DNA from: Mesobacillus subterraneus
GTDB lineage: Bacteria > Bacillota > Bacilli > Bacillales > Cytobacillaceae
Direction: 5' to 3'
DNA length: 64,000 bases
NCBI RefSeq assembly: GCF_003937825.1
Contig: NZ_RSFW01000009.1
Location: forward strand, 248,001 to 312,000
Shown here: one piece after another, positions 8,944 to 19,473 of the stretch
Layout of the letters: every line of letters starts with the position of its first letter
How positions within the stretch are numbered: position 1 is the stretch's first letter
Notes under the pieces: generated by a model
Databases searched by the model: none
Told to the model about the DNA's origin: nothing
The model's input: only the letters and a program-made list of their open reading frames with translations
Translations under genes and position numbers: made by a program

Positions 8944-8973
8944 TTATCTTATCTTATCTTATCTTATCTTATC
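8944..8973. repeat. Pentanucleotide microsatellite (TTATC)6
   Basis: Six perfect TTATC copies (GATAA on the SR1 strand) lie between the SR1P coding region and its terminator. The SR1P stop codon is inside the first copy read on the minus strand. Confidence 0.95.
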
Positions 8974-9091
8974 TCTCTTCCGCACCTTCATGGTCGCAGC
9001 AGTTGCATTTTTTTGAATATAATACAGTCACTTTTTCATCTTCGAAATGGTCAATTGTTGAATTGCAAGTTTGACAAACGATAGTTCCCAT
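8969..9091 (-). CDS. GapA-binding peptide SR1P
   Basis: 40 residues starting MGTIVCQTCNSTIDHFEDEK, with a zinc-ribbon-like cysteine set: C6 and C9, then C29, C31 and C32. It closely matches the B. subtilis peptide encoded by SR1 (MGTIVCQTC...HFEDEKVT). There SR1P binds glyceraldehyde-3-phosphate dehydrogenase GapA and strengthens its contact with RNase J1. AAGGAG stands 8 nt before the ATG. The gene for RNase J1 (rnjA) is about 12 kb away in this window. Confidence 0.9.
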   Translation of the reverse strand: MGTIVCQTCNSTIDHFEDEKVTVLYSKKCNCCDHEGAEER

Positions 9092-9120
9092 CTTTTCAAA
9101 CTCCTTTTCATTTTGAATTT

Positions 9121-9134
9121 TGTAAGCGCTTTAT
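9121..9134. promoter_or_regulatory. Candidate CcpA cre site in the SR1 leader
   Basis: TGTAAGCGCTTTAT fits 12 of 14 positions of the cre consensus TGWAANCGNTNWCA and lies just downstream of the predicted SR1 start. A second palindromic core, AAAGCGCTTT, is at 9291-9300. In B. subtilis SR1 is mainly repressed by CcpN and weakly by CcpA. Confidence 0.4.
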
Positions 9135-9147
9135 CATTTCTAATTAT

Positions 9148-9176
9148 ATAATAATATAACACTATTTATATTTCAA
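9148..9176 (-). promoter_or_regulatory. Predicted sigma-A promoter of SR1
   Basis: On the minus strand TTGAAA (9171-9176), a 17-nt spacer, then TATTAT (9148-9153). The start would fall near 9141. Confidence 0.6.
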
Positions 9177-9267
9177 GTCTAAATTGTATAACACTTTTAG
9201 TTTTTTTTGGTTTATTTTTGCTTTGCATTTACAAAAGATATGCTTGGTTTTGTATTAGTATGACACA
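9153..9267 (-). promoter_or_regulatory. Three CcpN-like operator boxes upstream of SR1
   Basis: Compared with the published CcpN consensus TRTGHYATAYW (recalled): TGTGTCATACT at 9257-9267 matches 11/11; AGTGTTATACA at 9185-9195 and AGTGTTATATT at 9153-9163 match 10/11 each. All are on the SR1 strand. The last lies in the promoter spacer and the middle one just above the -35 box. Confidence 0.6.
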
Positions 9268-9340
9268 TTTTTATTTAGTGTATATTATCTAAAGCGCTTT
9301 ATAAAGGCTGTTGATTTAGAATACTAACTAAAAAACGAAA

Positions 9341-9366
9341 ACAAAAAACAGGCCCAGTCGGCCTGC
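9341..9366 (-). terminator. Terminator of the small gene at 9380-9679
   Basis: Stem CAGGCC/GGCCTG; the minus strand continues TGTTTTTTGTTTTCG. Confidence 0.75.
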
Positions 9367-9379
9367 CTTCTCCCATGGC

Positions 9380-9679
9380 TTATTCGTATTGAGTCTGGAA
9401 TGGTGCTGATGGAAGTTCTTCCTTAAAAAATAACGCAAGATCCTCAGCCTGCTGTGCTTCTGCAATATGGAATGCTTTCTGCAAATATTCTACGTCTTCA
9501 ATGTCCCTTGGGTCGAGGAGTGCCGAACGCCCCGTCTGCATACATACAACGAGTGGTTTTCCGAAAAACATATTCGTATACACGATCCCAAAGTCATAAC
9601 GAGTATCATAAGTAGTAAACCCCACAAATCTGACTTGAACCTTTTCGTGCTCATCATAAAGCTTTTCGAATAGTTCCAT
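9380..9679 (-). CDS. Small conserved protein, possibly DUF3055
   Basis: 99 residues, soluble, beginning MELFEKLYDEHEKVQVRFVG. Excellent ribosome site (AAGGAGGAGG). It resembles the DUF3055 proteins found near the pdh locus in Firmicutes, but that name is from memory and tentative. Divergent from the gene at 9839. Function unknown. Confidence 0.7.
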   Translation of the reverse strand: MELFEKLYDEHEKVQVRFVGFTTYDTRYDFGIVYTNMFFGKPLVVCMQTGRSALLDPRDIEDVEYLQKAFHIAEAQQAEDLALFFKEELPSAPFQTQYE

Positions 9680-9838
9680 ATGCCTCCTCCTTTTTAATTA
9701 AATATTTAGAATATTATTATAATTTATTTTTGACAAAAAGGCAAGTCATATAAAACCAAAAAGCTTTTAATCTATTGTCAACGCTTTTTACAGAGTGATA
9801 AAATGAGGGGAGAATAGATAGGAAAAGGGGATTGGACG

Positions 9839-10273
9839 ATGTCTAGTAATGCTTATATCAAACTTGTTCCATCATCAGCTCAGCAAGCCATTTCCACCGA
9901 TGAATTGAAGGATTTATTCAACTACTACAAAGAAATCACCGCTAAGACCGGCGACCAGGTTGACTGGAATTATGAAAACTCTGCTTTCCCTTATGATATT
10001 AAAGAAAAAGAAGACGCAAAAGGAACATGGTTTTATCTACAATCTTCCCAGGACCGATATAATGCCATTTTACTTGGTGTAGATCAAGAAACATTCGCCG
10101 AAGAAGATGGAACGGAGCGCGAGCAAACATACATACAGATTACCCTTCCCCCAACAGCTACAGCTGGCGATAAGGGAAAAGCGAATGAATTCAGCAAATT
10201 CATTGCCAAGAAGCTTCAAGGTGAGCTGCACCTGTTCAATGGCAGAGTGATGTATTTCTATCCTAGAAAGTAA
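9839..10273 (+). CDS. Conserved protein, possibly DUF1885
   Basis: 144 residues, soluble, beginning MSSNAYIKLVPSSAQQAIST and rich in Asp/Glu and Lys. Good ribosome site (AAAGGGG). A promoter-like TTGTCA about 18 nt before TAAAAT lies at 9775-9804. The protein resembles DUF1885, a Bacillus family with a structure but no known role; this is a tentative assignment. No signal peptide. Confidence 0.65.
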   Translation: MSSNAYIKLVPSSAQQAISTDELKDLFNYYKEITAKTGDQVDWNYENSAFPYDIKEKEDAKGTWFYLQSSQDRYNAILLGVDQETFAEEDGTEREQTYIQITLPPTATAGDKGKANEFSKFIAKKLQGELHLFNGRVMYFYPRK

Positions 10274-10277
10274 CTTG

Positions 10278-10309
10278 AAAAACGGCTGCTATTGAGCAGC
10301 CGTTTTTTG
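10278..10309. terminator. Bidirectional terminator overlapping a coding end
   Basis: Stem AACGGCTGCT/AGCAGCCGTT with a 4-nt loop and T6. Its right arm encodes the last residues of the minus-strand deacetylase, whose stop codon sits in the left arm and loop (10289-10291). Confidence 0.85.
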
Positions 10310-11164
10310 GTTCGCAGGAGTTTCAATAAGCGCAGGATCGGCAATCATATAACCCTTTTCTTCCAGCCCGATAACGATGTCCCGGAGCGCTGCGCTTGTC
10401 CATTCCCGATCATGCATCAAAAGGTTCGCCCCATTACGGAGCAGTGGTGTATTGACCATGATGTCAGCGAGTGCATCTTTCGATTGATAATTTTTTTCCC
10501 AGTCGTATCCATATGTCCAGTTCATCAAGAGCATTTTTTCTTCTGCAGCCAGCTTTTTGCTGTAATCTGTATTCATTCCAAACGGCGCTCGGAAAAATTG
10601 CGGACGCTCTCCAGTAAGCTCCTCGATCCTGTCATTCAAATCGATAATTTCCTTCCTCTGCTGCTCTTCCGTCAACTCTTTCAAGGTTTTATGATTGTAG
10701 GTATGGTTCCCTATCGAAAAACCCATTTGATGAATTTGCTTCAGCACTTCCCCTTCTTCAGGTGTATCAATGAAATGTCCATTAACAAAGAAGATTGCTT
10801 TTACATTCAAGTCTTTCAAGGTGTTTGCCATTTCGAGGGCATACTTGTCTGGAGCGTCATCGATTGTCAAAAGGACAACTTTTTCATCTGGGTTTTCGAT
10901 ATTCTGGATTGAAAAATCATCTTTCATTCTATATTGCGGGACCGCTTGTCCAGCTTCTTCTTTTGCTTCTCCTTCCAACCCCGCTGCGGCTTCCGTCTCT
11001 GCCTGCTCAGTATTGGAAGAGGCTTCTTTTTCTGTCTCATGCTGTTTATTGTCGTTTTGCTCTTCTGCTGCACTGCCCTTGGGCTGTTCAGCAGGGGCTT
11101 GTTCATCAGCTCCACAGCCTGCAAGAAGCAGTAATGATGCGAGCACAACTAGCTTTCTATTCAA
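10289..11164 (-). CDS. Polysaccharide deacetylase lipoprotein (NodB domain)
   Basis: 291 residues. Signal peptide with lipobox LLAGC (Cys17), then an acidic Glu/Gln/Ala-rich linker to about residue 80, then a NodB carbohydrate-esterase-4 domain. Motifs: TIDDAPD (motif 1; metal and base Asp, with Ile and Ala replacing the usual Phe and Gly), NHTYNH (metal His pair), RAPFG, a DWEKN loop and LLMHD. It likely removes acetyl groups from wall glycan outside the membrane. The last codons form part of the terminator stem. No partner gene is adjacent. Confidence 0.85.
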   Translation of the reverse strand: MNRKLVVLASLLLLAGCGADEQAPAEQPKGSAAEEQNDNKQHETEKEASSNTEQAETEAAAGLEGEAKEEAGQAVPQYRMKDDFSIQNIENPDEKVVLLTIDDAPDKYALEMANTLKDLNVKAIFFVNGHFIDTPEEGEVLKQIHQMGFSIGNHTYNHKTLKELTEEQQRKEIIDLNDRIEELTGERPQFFRAPFGMNTDYSKKLAAEEKMLLMNWTYGYDWEKNYQSKDALADIMVNTPLLRNGANLLMHDREWTSAALRDIVIGLEEKGYMIADPALIETPANQKTAAQ

Positions 11165-11258
11165 ATTCTTCCCCTCCTGCTGCGTTCCATTGCTGTCAAT
11201 ATACTGCTGCTCTTAGATTTTTCTATTCGCCCCTTACAGGCACCCGGTCCTCCAGGCA

Positions 11259-11492
11259 TTAAACTATAAATGACATCGTCAAATGAAAGGACGCATAAAG
11301 GCCCAGACTGATGAGAGTGATAAAGAAAGTCTTTTTTGCTGATTTAATTATGTAATTGCCTATGATTATGGCTAAATAGAAAAAAACCAAGAACATAATT
11401 CCATTATAAATGGGATGATCGTGTTTGGACAGCCATTCAATGAATGTATATCCACTCCAGATGATCAATTGAAGCAATAGAACTGTATACAC
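11259..11492 (-). CDS. Small membrane protein, unknown
   Basis: About 77 residues with three hydrophobic segments (LLLQLIIWSGYTF, a central FLVFFYLAIIIG stretch, and a C-terminal one). The start is uncertain: the GTG at 11492 has GGTGAAAGG 7 nt upstream, while the open frame reaches an ATG at 11588 without a ribosome site and would add a polar N-terminus. Family not recognised. Confidence 0.5.
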   Translation of the reverse strand: MYTVLLLQLIIWSGYTFIEWLSKHDHPIYNGIMFLVFFYLAIIIGNYIIKSAKKTFFITLISLGLYASFHLTMSFIV

Positions 11493-11777
11493 TTTCAAAC
11501 CTTTCACCACCGAGTCTAAATAGTCTTTTCCCCTGGTTTGGGCTGCTAAACATTGACGATTGATGGGAAGCTTGTATAAGTATCCCAAAGCATCTCGTCA
11601 ATAGAGCACAACTTCCCGCCGACCCTTTTTTACTAGTATATGTTAGTTTTGAAAGTATATTTTTCAATTATGTAACATTTCAATAACATTCCATTGTTTT
11701 GGAAATTGCTATGATAGAATATGGACAAACATTCACACACAGTGAACACGATTCTGAAAAAAGTGAGGCAAAGATAA

Positions 11778-12155
11778 ATGAAAAGCTTGTCTTTTGTTTT
11801 TGTCGCTTCGTTCCTCTTCCTGACAGCTTCATGTAACCCAGCCAACGATTCAGATCAACTGATTCTGAACGAAGATATTAAACAAGTGATTTTCTTCTCT
11901 GATGAGGATGATTATAATCATGAAGCATCTTACTATGACGCTATCATTGAATTAAAAAAGCAATATCCTAATGAGTTCAAGAATATGGTCGTCATCCCGA
12001 CTTCAAATGCAAAAAAATACTATGGACTCCTTGAAGTGGAAGAGTTCCCAGCCATCCTCATTTTACAACGTGATCAGGTGCTTGCCAGTGTTAACGGGAC
12101 AGTGACCAAAGACCAAATCATCGAGCCGCTTTCAGCTGTCCTGAACGGCGATTAA
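11778..12155 (+). CDS. Small lipoprotein with thioredoxin-like pattern
   Basis: 125 residues. Signal peptide with lipobox LTASC, then a compact domain whose VIFFSDEDD, VVIPTSN and a hydrophobic strand after EVEEFPAI recall a thioredoxin fold with a cis-proline-like FP, but it has no CxxC. It probably sits on the outer face of the membrane. Function unknown. Terminator follows directly. Confidence 0.7.
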   Translation: MKSLSFVFVASFLFLTASCNPANDSDQLILNEDIKQVIFFSDEDDYNHEASYYDAIIELKKQYPNEFKNMVVIPTSNAKKYYGLLEVEEFPAILILQRDQVLASVNGTVTKDQIIEPLSAVLNGD

Positions 12156-12169
12156 TGTATCCTCTTAAT

Positions 12170-12204
12170 AAAAAAATCCTTTCCATAACGGAAAGGATTT
12201 TTTC
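12170..12204. terminator. Bidirectional terminator between the lipoprotein gene and pdhD
   Basis: Stem AAATCCTTTCC/GGAAAGGATTT with a 5-nt loop and flanking A- and T-runs. Confidence 0.85.
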
Positions 12205-12207
12205 TGT

Positions 12208-13617
12208 TTATTTTACAATATGGATAGGGCTGCCAATTGCTACTTCTGCAGCTTCCATAGTGATTTCACCAAGTGTTGGGTGAGCATGGATCGTCATAGC
12301 AAGATCTTCAGCGGTCATACCGGCTTCAATCGCTAATCCCAGCTCAGCAATCATATCAGAAGCATTCGGTCCAGCGATTTGCGCGCCGATCACGATACCA
12401 TCTTCTTTACGTGTTACAAGCTTCAGGAATCCATCTGTCTGGTTCAATGAAAGTGCACGTCCGTTTGCTGCAAATGGGAATTTAGCAGCTGTAACCGCAA
12501 TGCCTTCCTCTTTTGCCTGCTGCTCTGAGTAACCAACAGATGCTAGTTCCGGATCAGAGAATACGACAGCAGGAATGGCCAGGTAATCAATCTCTGCAGG
12601 ATGGCCTGCAAGTGCTTCAGCAGCGATTTTACCTTCATAAGAAGCTTTGTGAGCCAATGGAGGTCCTTCAACAATGTCGCCAATTGCGTAAATATTGCTT
12701 ACACTTGTACGGCATTGCTTGTCGATTTTGATGACACCACGGTCGGTCATCTCAATTCCAACTTGCTCAAGACCAAGTTCATCCGTGTTTGGTCTTCTGC
12801 CTACCATGACAAATACATAATCTGCATCGATTTTATTTTGTTCACCGTTTGCTTCATATGTTACTGTCACGCCAGTGTCTGTTTCTTCTACACCTTTAGC
12901 AAGTGCCTTTGTAATGATTTCAGCACCCTTTTTCTTAAGGTTGCGTTTAACAAGTGAAGACATTTGCTTTTCAAAACCATTCAGGATTTCGTCAGCACCC
13001 TCAAGGATTGTTACTTTTGTTCCGAAGCTGGCGTATGCTCCGCCAAGCTCAGTTCCGATATATCCACCGCCAATAACAACGATGCTTTTAGGAAGCTCTT
13101 GCAGATTCAGGGCTCCTGTAGAATCAAGTACACGCTTGGAGTATTTGAATGCCGGGATCTCGATTGGACGAGAACCAGTTGCGATAATCGCATTCTTGAA
13201 TGTATAGGTTTGGGCAGAATTTTCATCCATTACACGAATGGTGTTGGCATCCACAAAATATGCTTCACCTTTCACGATATCGATTTTATTGCCCTTCAAT
13301 AGCCCCTCTACACCGCCAGTAAGCTTCTTGACAACGCCTGCTTTAAATTCCTGTACTTTTGAGAAATCAAGGGTTACATTTTCTGCCTTGATCCCCATAT
13401 CTTCAGAATGCAAAGCATTTTCATATCTGTGACCTGCAGAAATCAATGCTTTTGAAGGAATACAGCCAACGTTTAGGCAGACTCCCCCAAGAGTTGCTTT
13501 CTCCACGATTGTTACTTTCTGGCCCAGCTGGGCAGCGCGAATGGCTGCCACATATCCGCCAGGGCCGGCACCGATGACAAGAGTATCAGTTTCGATTGGA
13601 AAATCTCCTACTACCAT
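12208..13617 (-). CDS. pdhD: Dihydrolipoyl dehydrogenase, PDH E3
   Basis: 469 residues. Reoxidises the lipoyl groups of PdhC (and probably of other 2-oxo acid complexes) with FAD and NAD+. Visible: FAD dinucleotide fold [10 protein letters not shown], redox disulfide in [16 protein letters not shown] fold [13 protein letters not shown] contact YAIGD, and the catalytic pair in HAHPTLGE. Starts 3 nt after pdhC, with GGAGGGG at the end of pdhC as ribosome site. Last gene of pdhABCD, closed by the terminator at 12170. Confidence 0.97.
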   Translation of the reverse strand: MVVGDFPIETDTLVIGAGPGGYVAAIRAAQLGQKVTIVEKATLGGVCLNVGCIPSKALISAGHRYENALHSEDMGIKAENVTLDFSKVQEFKAGVVKKLTGGVEGLLKGNKIDIVKGEAYFVDANTIRVMDENSAQTYTFKNAIIATGSRPIEIPAFKYSKRVLDSTGALNLQELPKSIVVIGGGYIGTELGGAYASFGTKVTILEGADEILNGFEKQMSSLVKRNLKKKGAEIITKALAKGVEETDTGVTVTYEANGEQNKIDADYVFVMVGRRPNTDELGLEQVGIEMTDRGVIKIDKQCRTSVSNIYAIGDIVEGPPLAHKASYEGKIAAEALAGHPAEIDYLAIPAVVFSDPELASVGYSEQQAKEEGIAVTAAKFPFAANGRALSLNQTDGFLKLVTRKEDGIVIGAQIAGPNASDMIAELGLAIEAGMTAEDLAMTIHAHPTLGEITMEAAEVAIGSPIHIVK

Positions 13618-13620
13618 TTA

Positions 13621-14988
13621 TTACCCCTCCATTAACAAAAGTTCTGGATCGTTCAATAGGCGCTTGATGTGATTCAATGCGTGCTGAGCAGTTGCACCGT
13701 CGATCATGCGGTGATCGAAGCTTAATGAAAGTGCAAGAACTGGAGCCGCTACAATTTCCCCATCCTTGACTACTGGTTTTTCAGCGATGCGGCCGATTCC
13801 AAGGATTGCTACTTCCGGATGATTGATGACCGGAGTGAACCATTGTCCGCCAGCAGAGCCGATGTTTGTAATTGTGCAGGAAGCACCTTTCATTTCATCT
13901 GGAGCCAGCTTGCCGTCACGTGCTTTGCCTGCAAGTTCGTTGATCTCATTAGATATAGAGAACACGGATTTACGGTCTGCGTCCTTCACAACAGGAACAA
14001 GTAGTCCTTTTTCTGTGTCAGCAGCAATACCAATATTGTAATAGTGCTTGTGAATGATTTCGCTAGTTGCATCATCCAGGGATGTGTTCAATGCTGGATA
14101 TTCACGCAGCGCACTTGTTAATGCTTTTACCACATAAGGCAGGAATGTAAGCTTGATTCCCTTCTCTGCAGCAACTTCCTTGAATTTCTTGCGATGAGCA
14201 ACAAGCTTCGTTACATCCACTTCGTCCATCAAAGTAACATGTGGTGCTGTATGCTTGGAGTTGACCATTGCCTTCGCGATCGCTTTTCTGATTCCGCTCA
14301 TCTTTTCGCGAGTTTCAGGGTATTGACCCTCTGGAATTGGCTGAGCTGCAGCTGCTTTAGGTGTTTCCTCAGCTTGTGCCTGTGGGGCCTGATCTGCTTG
14401 TGGAGCTGCCGCAGGTGCACCGCCGCTTTGGAAGCTGTCGATATCTGCCTTGACGATTCGTCCGTTCTTTCCTGAGCCAGGAACCTGGCGGATGTCTACA
14501 CCTTTTTCTCGCGCATACTTACGTACCGATGGCATAGCTACGATACGTCGGTTAGGATCCACTGCTGTCTGTGGAGCTGCAGCGGCGCCAGCACCCGTTT
14601 CAGCTGCAGGAGCAGGTGCTTCGGCAGCTTCTTTCTTGATCTCCTGGCCAGCCTCTAGAGTAGACTGCACTTGAGCTTCCGTTTTTTCTTGTTTAGGTTG
14701 TTCAGCAGGCGCATCTTCATCTTCGCCTTTGAATTTAAGGTTTTCATAGCCTGGCGCGTCAAACGTGACAAGTACCTGTCCGACGGTTGCTACTGTACCT
14801 TCTTCAACTAAAATCTCTTCGACTGTACCAGCGACTGGTGAAGGAATTTCTACTACTGCTTTGTCATTCTGCACTTCACAAAGTACATCGTCTTCCTGAA
14901 CTTTTTCGCCAGGTTTAACGAACCACTTGACGATTTCACCTTCGTGAATACCTTCGCCGATATCTGGCAGTTTAAATTGGAATGCCAA
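13621..14988 (-). CDS. pdhC: Dihydrolipoyllysine acetyltransferase, PDH E2
   Basis: 455 residues. Core of the pyruvate dehydrogenase complex, transferring acetyl from lipoyl-lysine to CoA. Domains: one lipoyl domain (lipoyl-Lys43 in QNDKAVVEI), an Ala/Pro/Gln-rich linker, a peripheral-subunit-binding domain ([14 protein letters not shown]), a second linker, and the catalytic core ending with SFDHRMIDG. The TTG at 14988 gives the typical MAFQFKLPD start and is 9 nt after AGGAGGG; a GTG at 14997 lies too close to that site. Confidence 0.97.
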   Translation of the reverse strand: MAFQFKLPDIGEGIHEGEIVKWFVKPGEKVQEDDVLCEVQNDKAVVEIPSPVAGTVEEILVEEGTVATVGQVLVTFDAPGYENLKFKGEDEDAPAEQPKQEKTEAQVQSTLEAGQEIKKEAAEAPAPAAETGAGAAAAPQTAVDPNRRIVAMPSVRKYAREKGVDIRQVPGSGKNGRIVKADIDSFQSGGAPAAAPQADQAPQAQAEETPKAAAAQPIPEGQYPETREKMSGIRKAIAKAMVNSKHTAPHVTLMDEVDVTKLVAHRKKFKEVAAEKGIKLTFLPYVVKALTSALREYPALNTSLDDATSEIIHKHYYNIGIAADTEKGLLVPVVKDADRKSVFSISNEINELAGKARDGKLAPDEMKGASCTITNIGSAGGQWFTPVINHPEVAILGIGRIAEKPVVKDGEIVAAPVLALSLSFDHRMIDGATAQHALNHIKRLLNDPELLLMEG

Positions 14989-15036
14989 TGGATTCACCCT
15001 CCTAAATTTATCGAGCCTTAATAATTTCAGCGTTTA

Positions 15037-16014
15037 TTAGAACGTTAGTACTTTTTTAGCTGTTTCAATGACATCTTTGTAATTAGGCAGCCATACAGAT
15101 TCAGCTTGAGAGAATGCGAAAACTGTATCAGGAGCTGCTACACGCAATACTGGAGCTTCAAGGCTAAGGATTGCGCGATCGTTGATTTCCGCAACAATCT
15201 GGCCAGCCATTCCAGCCTGTTTTTGTGCTTCCTGAACAACGATTGCACGGCCTGTTTTTTCAACAGAAGCAATGATTGTTTCGATATCAAACGGCATAAC
15301 CGTTCTAAGGTCGATTACCTCAACAGAATATCCTTCTTTTTCAAGTTCTTCTGCCGCCTTAAGAGATTCGTGTACCATTGCACCATAAGTAATGATGGAA
15401 AGATCTTTTCCTTCGCGCTTAACATCTGCTTTTCCTAGTGGAATTGTGTATTCTTCTTCTGGTACTTCCTGACGGAAAGAGCGGTAAAGCTTCATGTGCT
15501 CAAGGAAAATGACTGGATCATTATCACGGATAGAAGAAATCAGCAAACCTTTTGCATCATATGGCGTTGAAGGGATAACAACCTTAAGACCTGGTTGTTG
15601 AGCGACCATACCTTCAAGACTGTCAGCGTGCATCTCAGGAGTATGTACGCCTCCGCCGAATGGTGAACGGATTGTGACTGGTGAGCTGTAACGCCCGCCT
15701 GAACGGTAGCGCATACGAGCCATTTGACCTGCAATAGAATCCATTACTTCGAATACAAAGCCGAAGAACTGGATTTCTGGAACAGGACGATAACCTTGAA
15801 GTGCAAGACCAATTGCCAATCCGCCGATACCAGATTCCGCTAGCGGTGTATCGAATACACGGTCTTCACCAAATTCATTTTGCAGGCCTTCCGTCGCGCG
15901 GAATACCCCGCCGTTGACACCTACATCTTCCCCGAAAACAAGTACGTTTGGATCGTTCTTCATTTCAACGCGAAGAGCGTCTGTAATTGCTTGAATCATT
16001 GTCATTTGAGCCAT
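15037..16014 (-). CDS. pdhB: Pyruvate dehydrogenase E1 beta subunit
   Basis: 325 residues, standard length. Forms the alpha2beta2 E1 with PdhA and binds the pyrimidine end of thiamine diphosphate. Visible: [12 protein letters not shown] start, [14 protein letters not shown], the DTPLAESGI element and RSPFGGGVH. Starts 3 nt after pdhA. The 48-nt gap to pdhC shows no terminator. Confidence 0.97.
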   Translation of the reverse strand: MAQMTMIQAITDALRVEMKNDPNVLVFGEDVGVNGGVFRATEGLQNEFGEDRVFDTPLAESGIGGLAIGLALQGYRPVPEIQFFGFVFEVMDSIAGQMARMRYRSGGRYSSPVTIRSPFGGGVHTPEMHADSLEGMVAQQPGLKVVIPSTPYDAKGLLISSIRDNDPVIFLEHMKLYRSFRQEVPEEEYTIPLGKADVKREGKDLSIITYGAMVHESLKAAEELEKEGYSVEVIDLRTVMPFDIETIIASVEKTGRAIVVQEAQKQAGMAGQIVAEINDRAILSLEAPVLRVAAPDTVFAFSQAESVWLPNYKDVIETAKKVLTF

Positions 16015-16017
16015 GGC

Positions 16018-17659
<1,642 letters not shown>

Positions 17660-17690
17660 ATAAAAAGCCGCTTCTTAATGAGCGGCTTTG
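17660..17690 (-). terminator. Terminator of ykyA
   Basis: Stem AAAGCCGCT/AGCGGCTTT; the minus strand continues TTTATTTTG. Confidence 0.8.
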
Positions 17691-17698
17691 CCTATGGT

Positions 17699-18372
17699 TT
17701 ACTTTTTGTCCTCAGTACTTACTTCAATCCCGGCTTTCTTGTAAAAGTCCATTTTCTCTTTGTTGTATTGGTCCGTTTTTTCGTTGAATTCCTGATTTTT
17801 ATTCAAGACGGTTTCATAAACTTGATTCACTTTATTGATTTGTTCTTCGAGTTTCTCAAAGCTTAATTCTTTGTCCTTTAACATTTCATAAAGTTCTTTG
17901 TCATATTGAAGGCCTTGTTTGTAGTTCTTATATAGTTCGCCATGGATTTGATATCTTTCCTCCATGGTTGATTGCAATTGGATTGCCTGTTGTTTCAGTT
18001 CAGCATCCTTGATTTCCTCGATAATGCCGGCAACATTTTTGAATTCCTTTTCTGATTCCTCGATGCTTTCTTTCTCTTTATCGATATGCTCTGTACGTTG
18101 GTCGGCTATTTCAAGTGCTTCGTCTGCCAATTTGACGATTTGGTCATATTCCTTCATACCAAGAGAAATAATTTGTTCATATATCGCTTTTTCTTTTTTT
18201 CCAAATCAACAAGCGGATCCTGCTGATCCTCAAACACTTTCTCAATCGACACGACTTTTTCAAGCTCATCGAACATTTTTTCCTCGGGCGATTGCTTGTC
18301 CAGACACCCAGTTAGACTGAAAACTCCAGCCACCAACAGGATGGCTAAACTTATTTTTTTGATTATGGACAA
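17699..18372 (-). pseudogene. ykyA: YkyA-type lipoprotein, frameshifted in a poly-A run
   Basis: Two frames join into one protein of about 224 residues. The upstream part starts at TTG 18372 (GAGGAGG 8 nt before) with a signal peptide and lipobox SLTGC and runs to DPLVDLEKK. The downstream part continues KAIYEQIISLGMKEYDQ and is a long charged coiled-coil-like domain to the C-terminus, as in the YkyA putative cell-wall-binding lipoproteins. The break is at about 18190-18202, where the coding strand reads GAA AAA AAG AAA. One missing A explains it; a -1 slip at A_AAA_AAG would also restore the frame. Confidence 0.75.
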
Positions 18373-18631
18373 TATAATAACCTCCTCATAGATACCAATT
18401 TTACTATAGCGATTACGGCGGGATTTGACAATAGATATGAAATTTTGCGGCGTATAATGACAAAGATGGAGATGGAACGGCAAAAGGCTTGTCCTGCCAT
18501 ATATATATTCAGAGTAAAGCATCTTTATGACTTTAGGCTGCAGCCTATACCTTTTTCTTCCTGATGCATAGGCTATAGCAATCGACCCATTGAAAAAATA
18601 GGGCGAAAAACCAAAGGAGGAGGTTTCCTTT

Positions 18632-18757
18632 ATGTACGGTTATGGATATGGTTGCGGTTATCCAGTAGGAGGAGCAGGATACGGCAGAGGTTTTGCATTG
18701 ATTGTCGTATTGTTCATCCTTCTCATCATCGTAGGATGCGCTTGCTGGAAATTCTAG
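18632..18757 (+). CDS. YjcZ-family sporulation-type small membrane peptide
   Basis: 41 residues: a Gly/Tyr-rich head ([14 protein letters not shown]...) followed by one membrane helix, [15 protein letters not shown], and a short CACWKF tail. This layout is typical of the YjcZ/SscA-like sporulation peptides of Bacillus. AAAGGAGGAGG lies 8 nt before the ATG. Divergent from ykyA. Role in spores inferred from family. Confidence 0.85.
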   Translation: MYGYGYGCGYPVGGAGYGRGFALIVVLFILLIIVGCACWKF

Positions 18758-18762
18758 TTTGA

Positions 18763-18806
18763 GCAGAGAGGGTGAATTAGTTCACCTTCTCTCTTCTTTT
18801 TTCTTA
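18763..18806 (+). terminator. Terminator of the YjcZ-like gene
   Basis: Stem AGAGAGGGTGAA/TTCACCTTCTCT (one wobble) followed by TCTTTTTTCTT. Confidence 0.75.
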
Positions 18807-18886
18807 AAGTATGTTCCACTTTTTCAGTTAACTTTTAGGGTATCATTTGTTAGACTTATAATTATTACATACCAGAGGTGAAGCAA

Positions 18887-19441
18887 ATGTTGACGATGGA
18901 TGATATCGTACGCGATGGACATCCTGTCCTCCGCAATGTCGCGGAAGAAGTACCTATGCCTCCTTCACAAGAAGATAAGGCAATTTTAGAAAGCATGCTT
19001 CAATACGTTATAAATAGCCAGGATCCGGAAATCTCCCAGAGACATGGACTCCGACCTGGAATCGGGCTTGCTGCACCACAAATTAATGTATCTAAACGGA
19101 TGATCGCCGTTCATTTGACCGATGAAAAAGATAATTTGCTGAGCTATGCGCTGTTCAACCCGAAAATCGTCAGCCATTCGGTTGAGCGTTCCTATCTCCA
19201 ATCTGGAGAGGGATGCCTGTCTGTGGATGAATCGATTCCTGGATATGTACCAAGATACGCAAGAGTTACAGTAAAAGGAATTGACCTCGAAGGAAATGAA
19301 GTGAAACTGCGATTAAAAGGTCTGCCATCTATTGTATTCCAGCATGAGATCGACCATCTTAACGGAGTCATGTTTTATGATCATATTAACAAGCAGGATC
19401 CGTTTGCGGACATTCCTAATGCATCACCAGTTGAAAGATAA
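18887..19441 (+). CDS. def: Peptide deformylase (type II)
   Basis: 184 residues. Removes the formyl group from nascent Met. All three metal/catalytic motifs are present: [14 protein letters not shown] (metal Cys) and QHEIDHLNG (two metal His and the catalytic Glu). The insertion after the first helix marks the Gram-positive type II form, like B. subtilis DefB/YkrB. ATG at 18887 chosen, with AGAGGTG 7 nt before; a GTG at 18878 overlaps that site. Confidence 0.95.
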   Translation: MLTMDDIVRDGHPVLRNVAEEVPMPPSQEDKAILESMLQYVINSQDPEISQRHGLRPGIGLAAPQINVSKRMIAVHLTDEKDNLLSYALFNPKIVSHSVERSYLQSGEGCLSVDESIPGYVPRYARVTVKGIDLEGNEVKLRLKGLPSIVFQHEIDHLNGVMFYDHINKQDPFADIPNASPVER

Positions 19442-19472
19442 AGCCGAATCGGAAACCGATTCGGCTTTTTAC
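19441..19472. terminator. Bidirectional terminator between def and ykrA
   Basis: Stem AAGCCGAATCGG/CCGATTCGGCTT with a 3-nt loop and T5; it overlaps the def stop codon. Confidence 0.9.
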
Positions 19473-19473
19473 T

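Larger units (their letters stand above)
8915..9141 (-). ncRNA. SR1 dual-function small RNA (predicted transcript)
   Basis: Predicted from a promoter at 9148-9176 to the terminator at 8915-8941, about 227 nt; B. subtilis SR1 is about 205 nt and sits at the same place between pdhD and speA. The transcript encodes SR1P and in B. subtilis also base-pairs with ahrC mRNA. The 5' end is inferred from the -10 box. Pairing to ahrC cannot be tested in this window. Confidence 0.75.
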
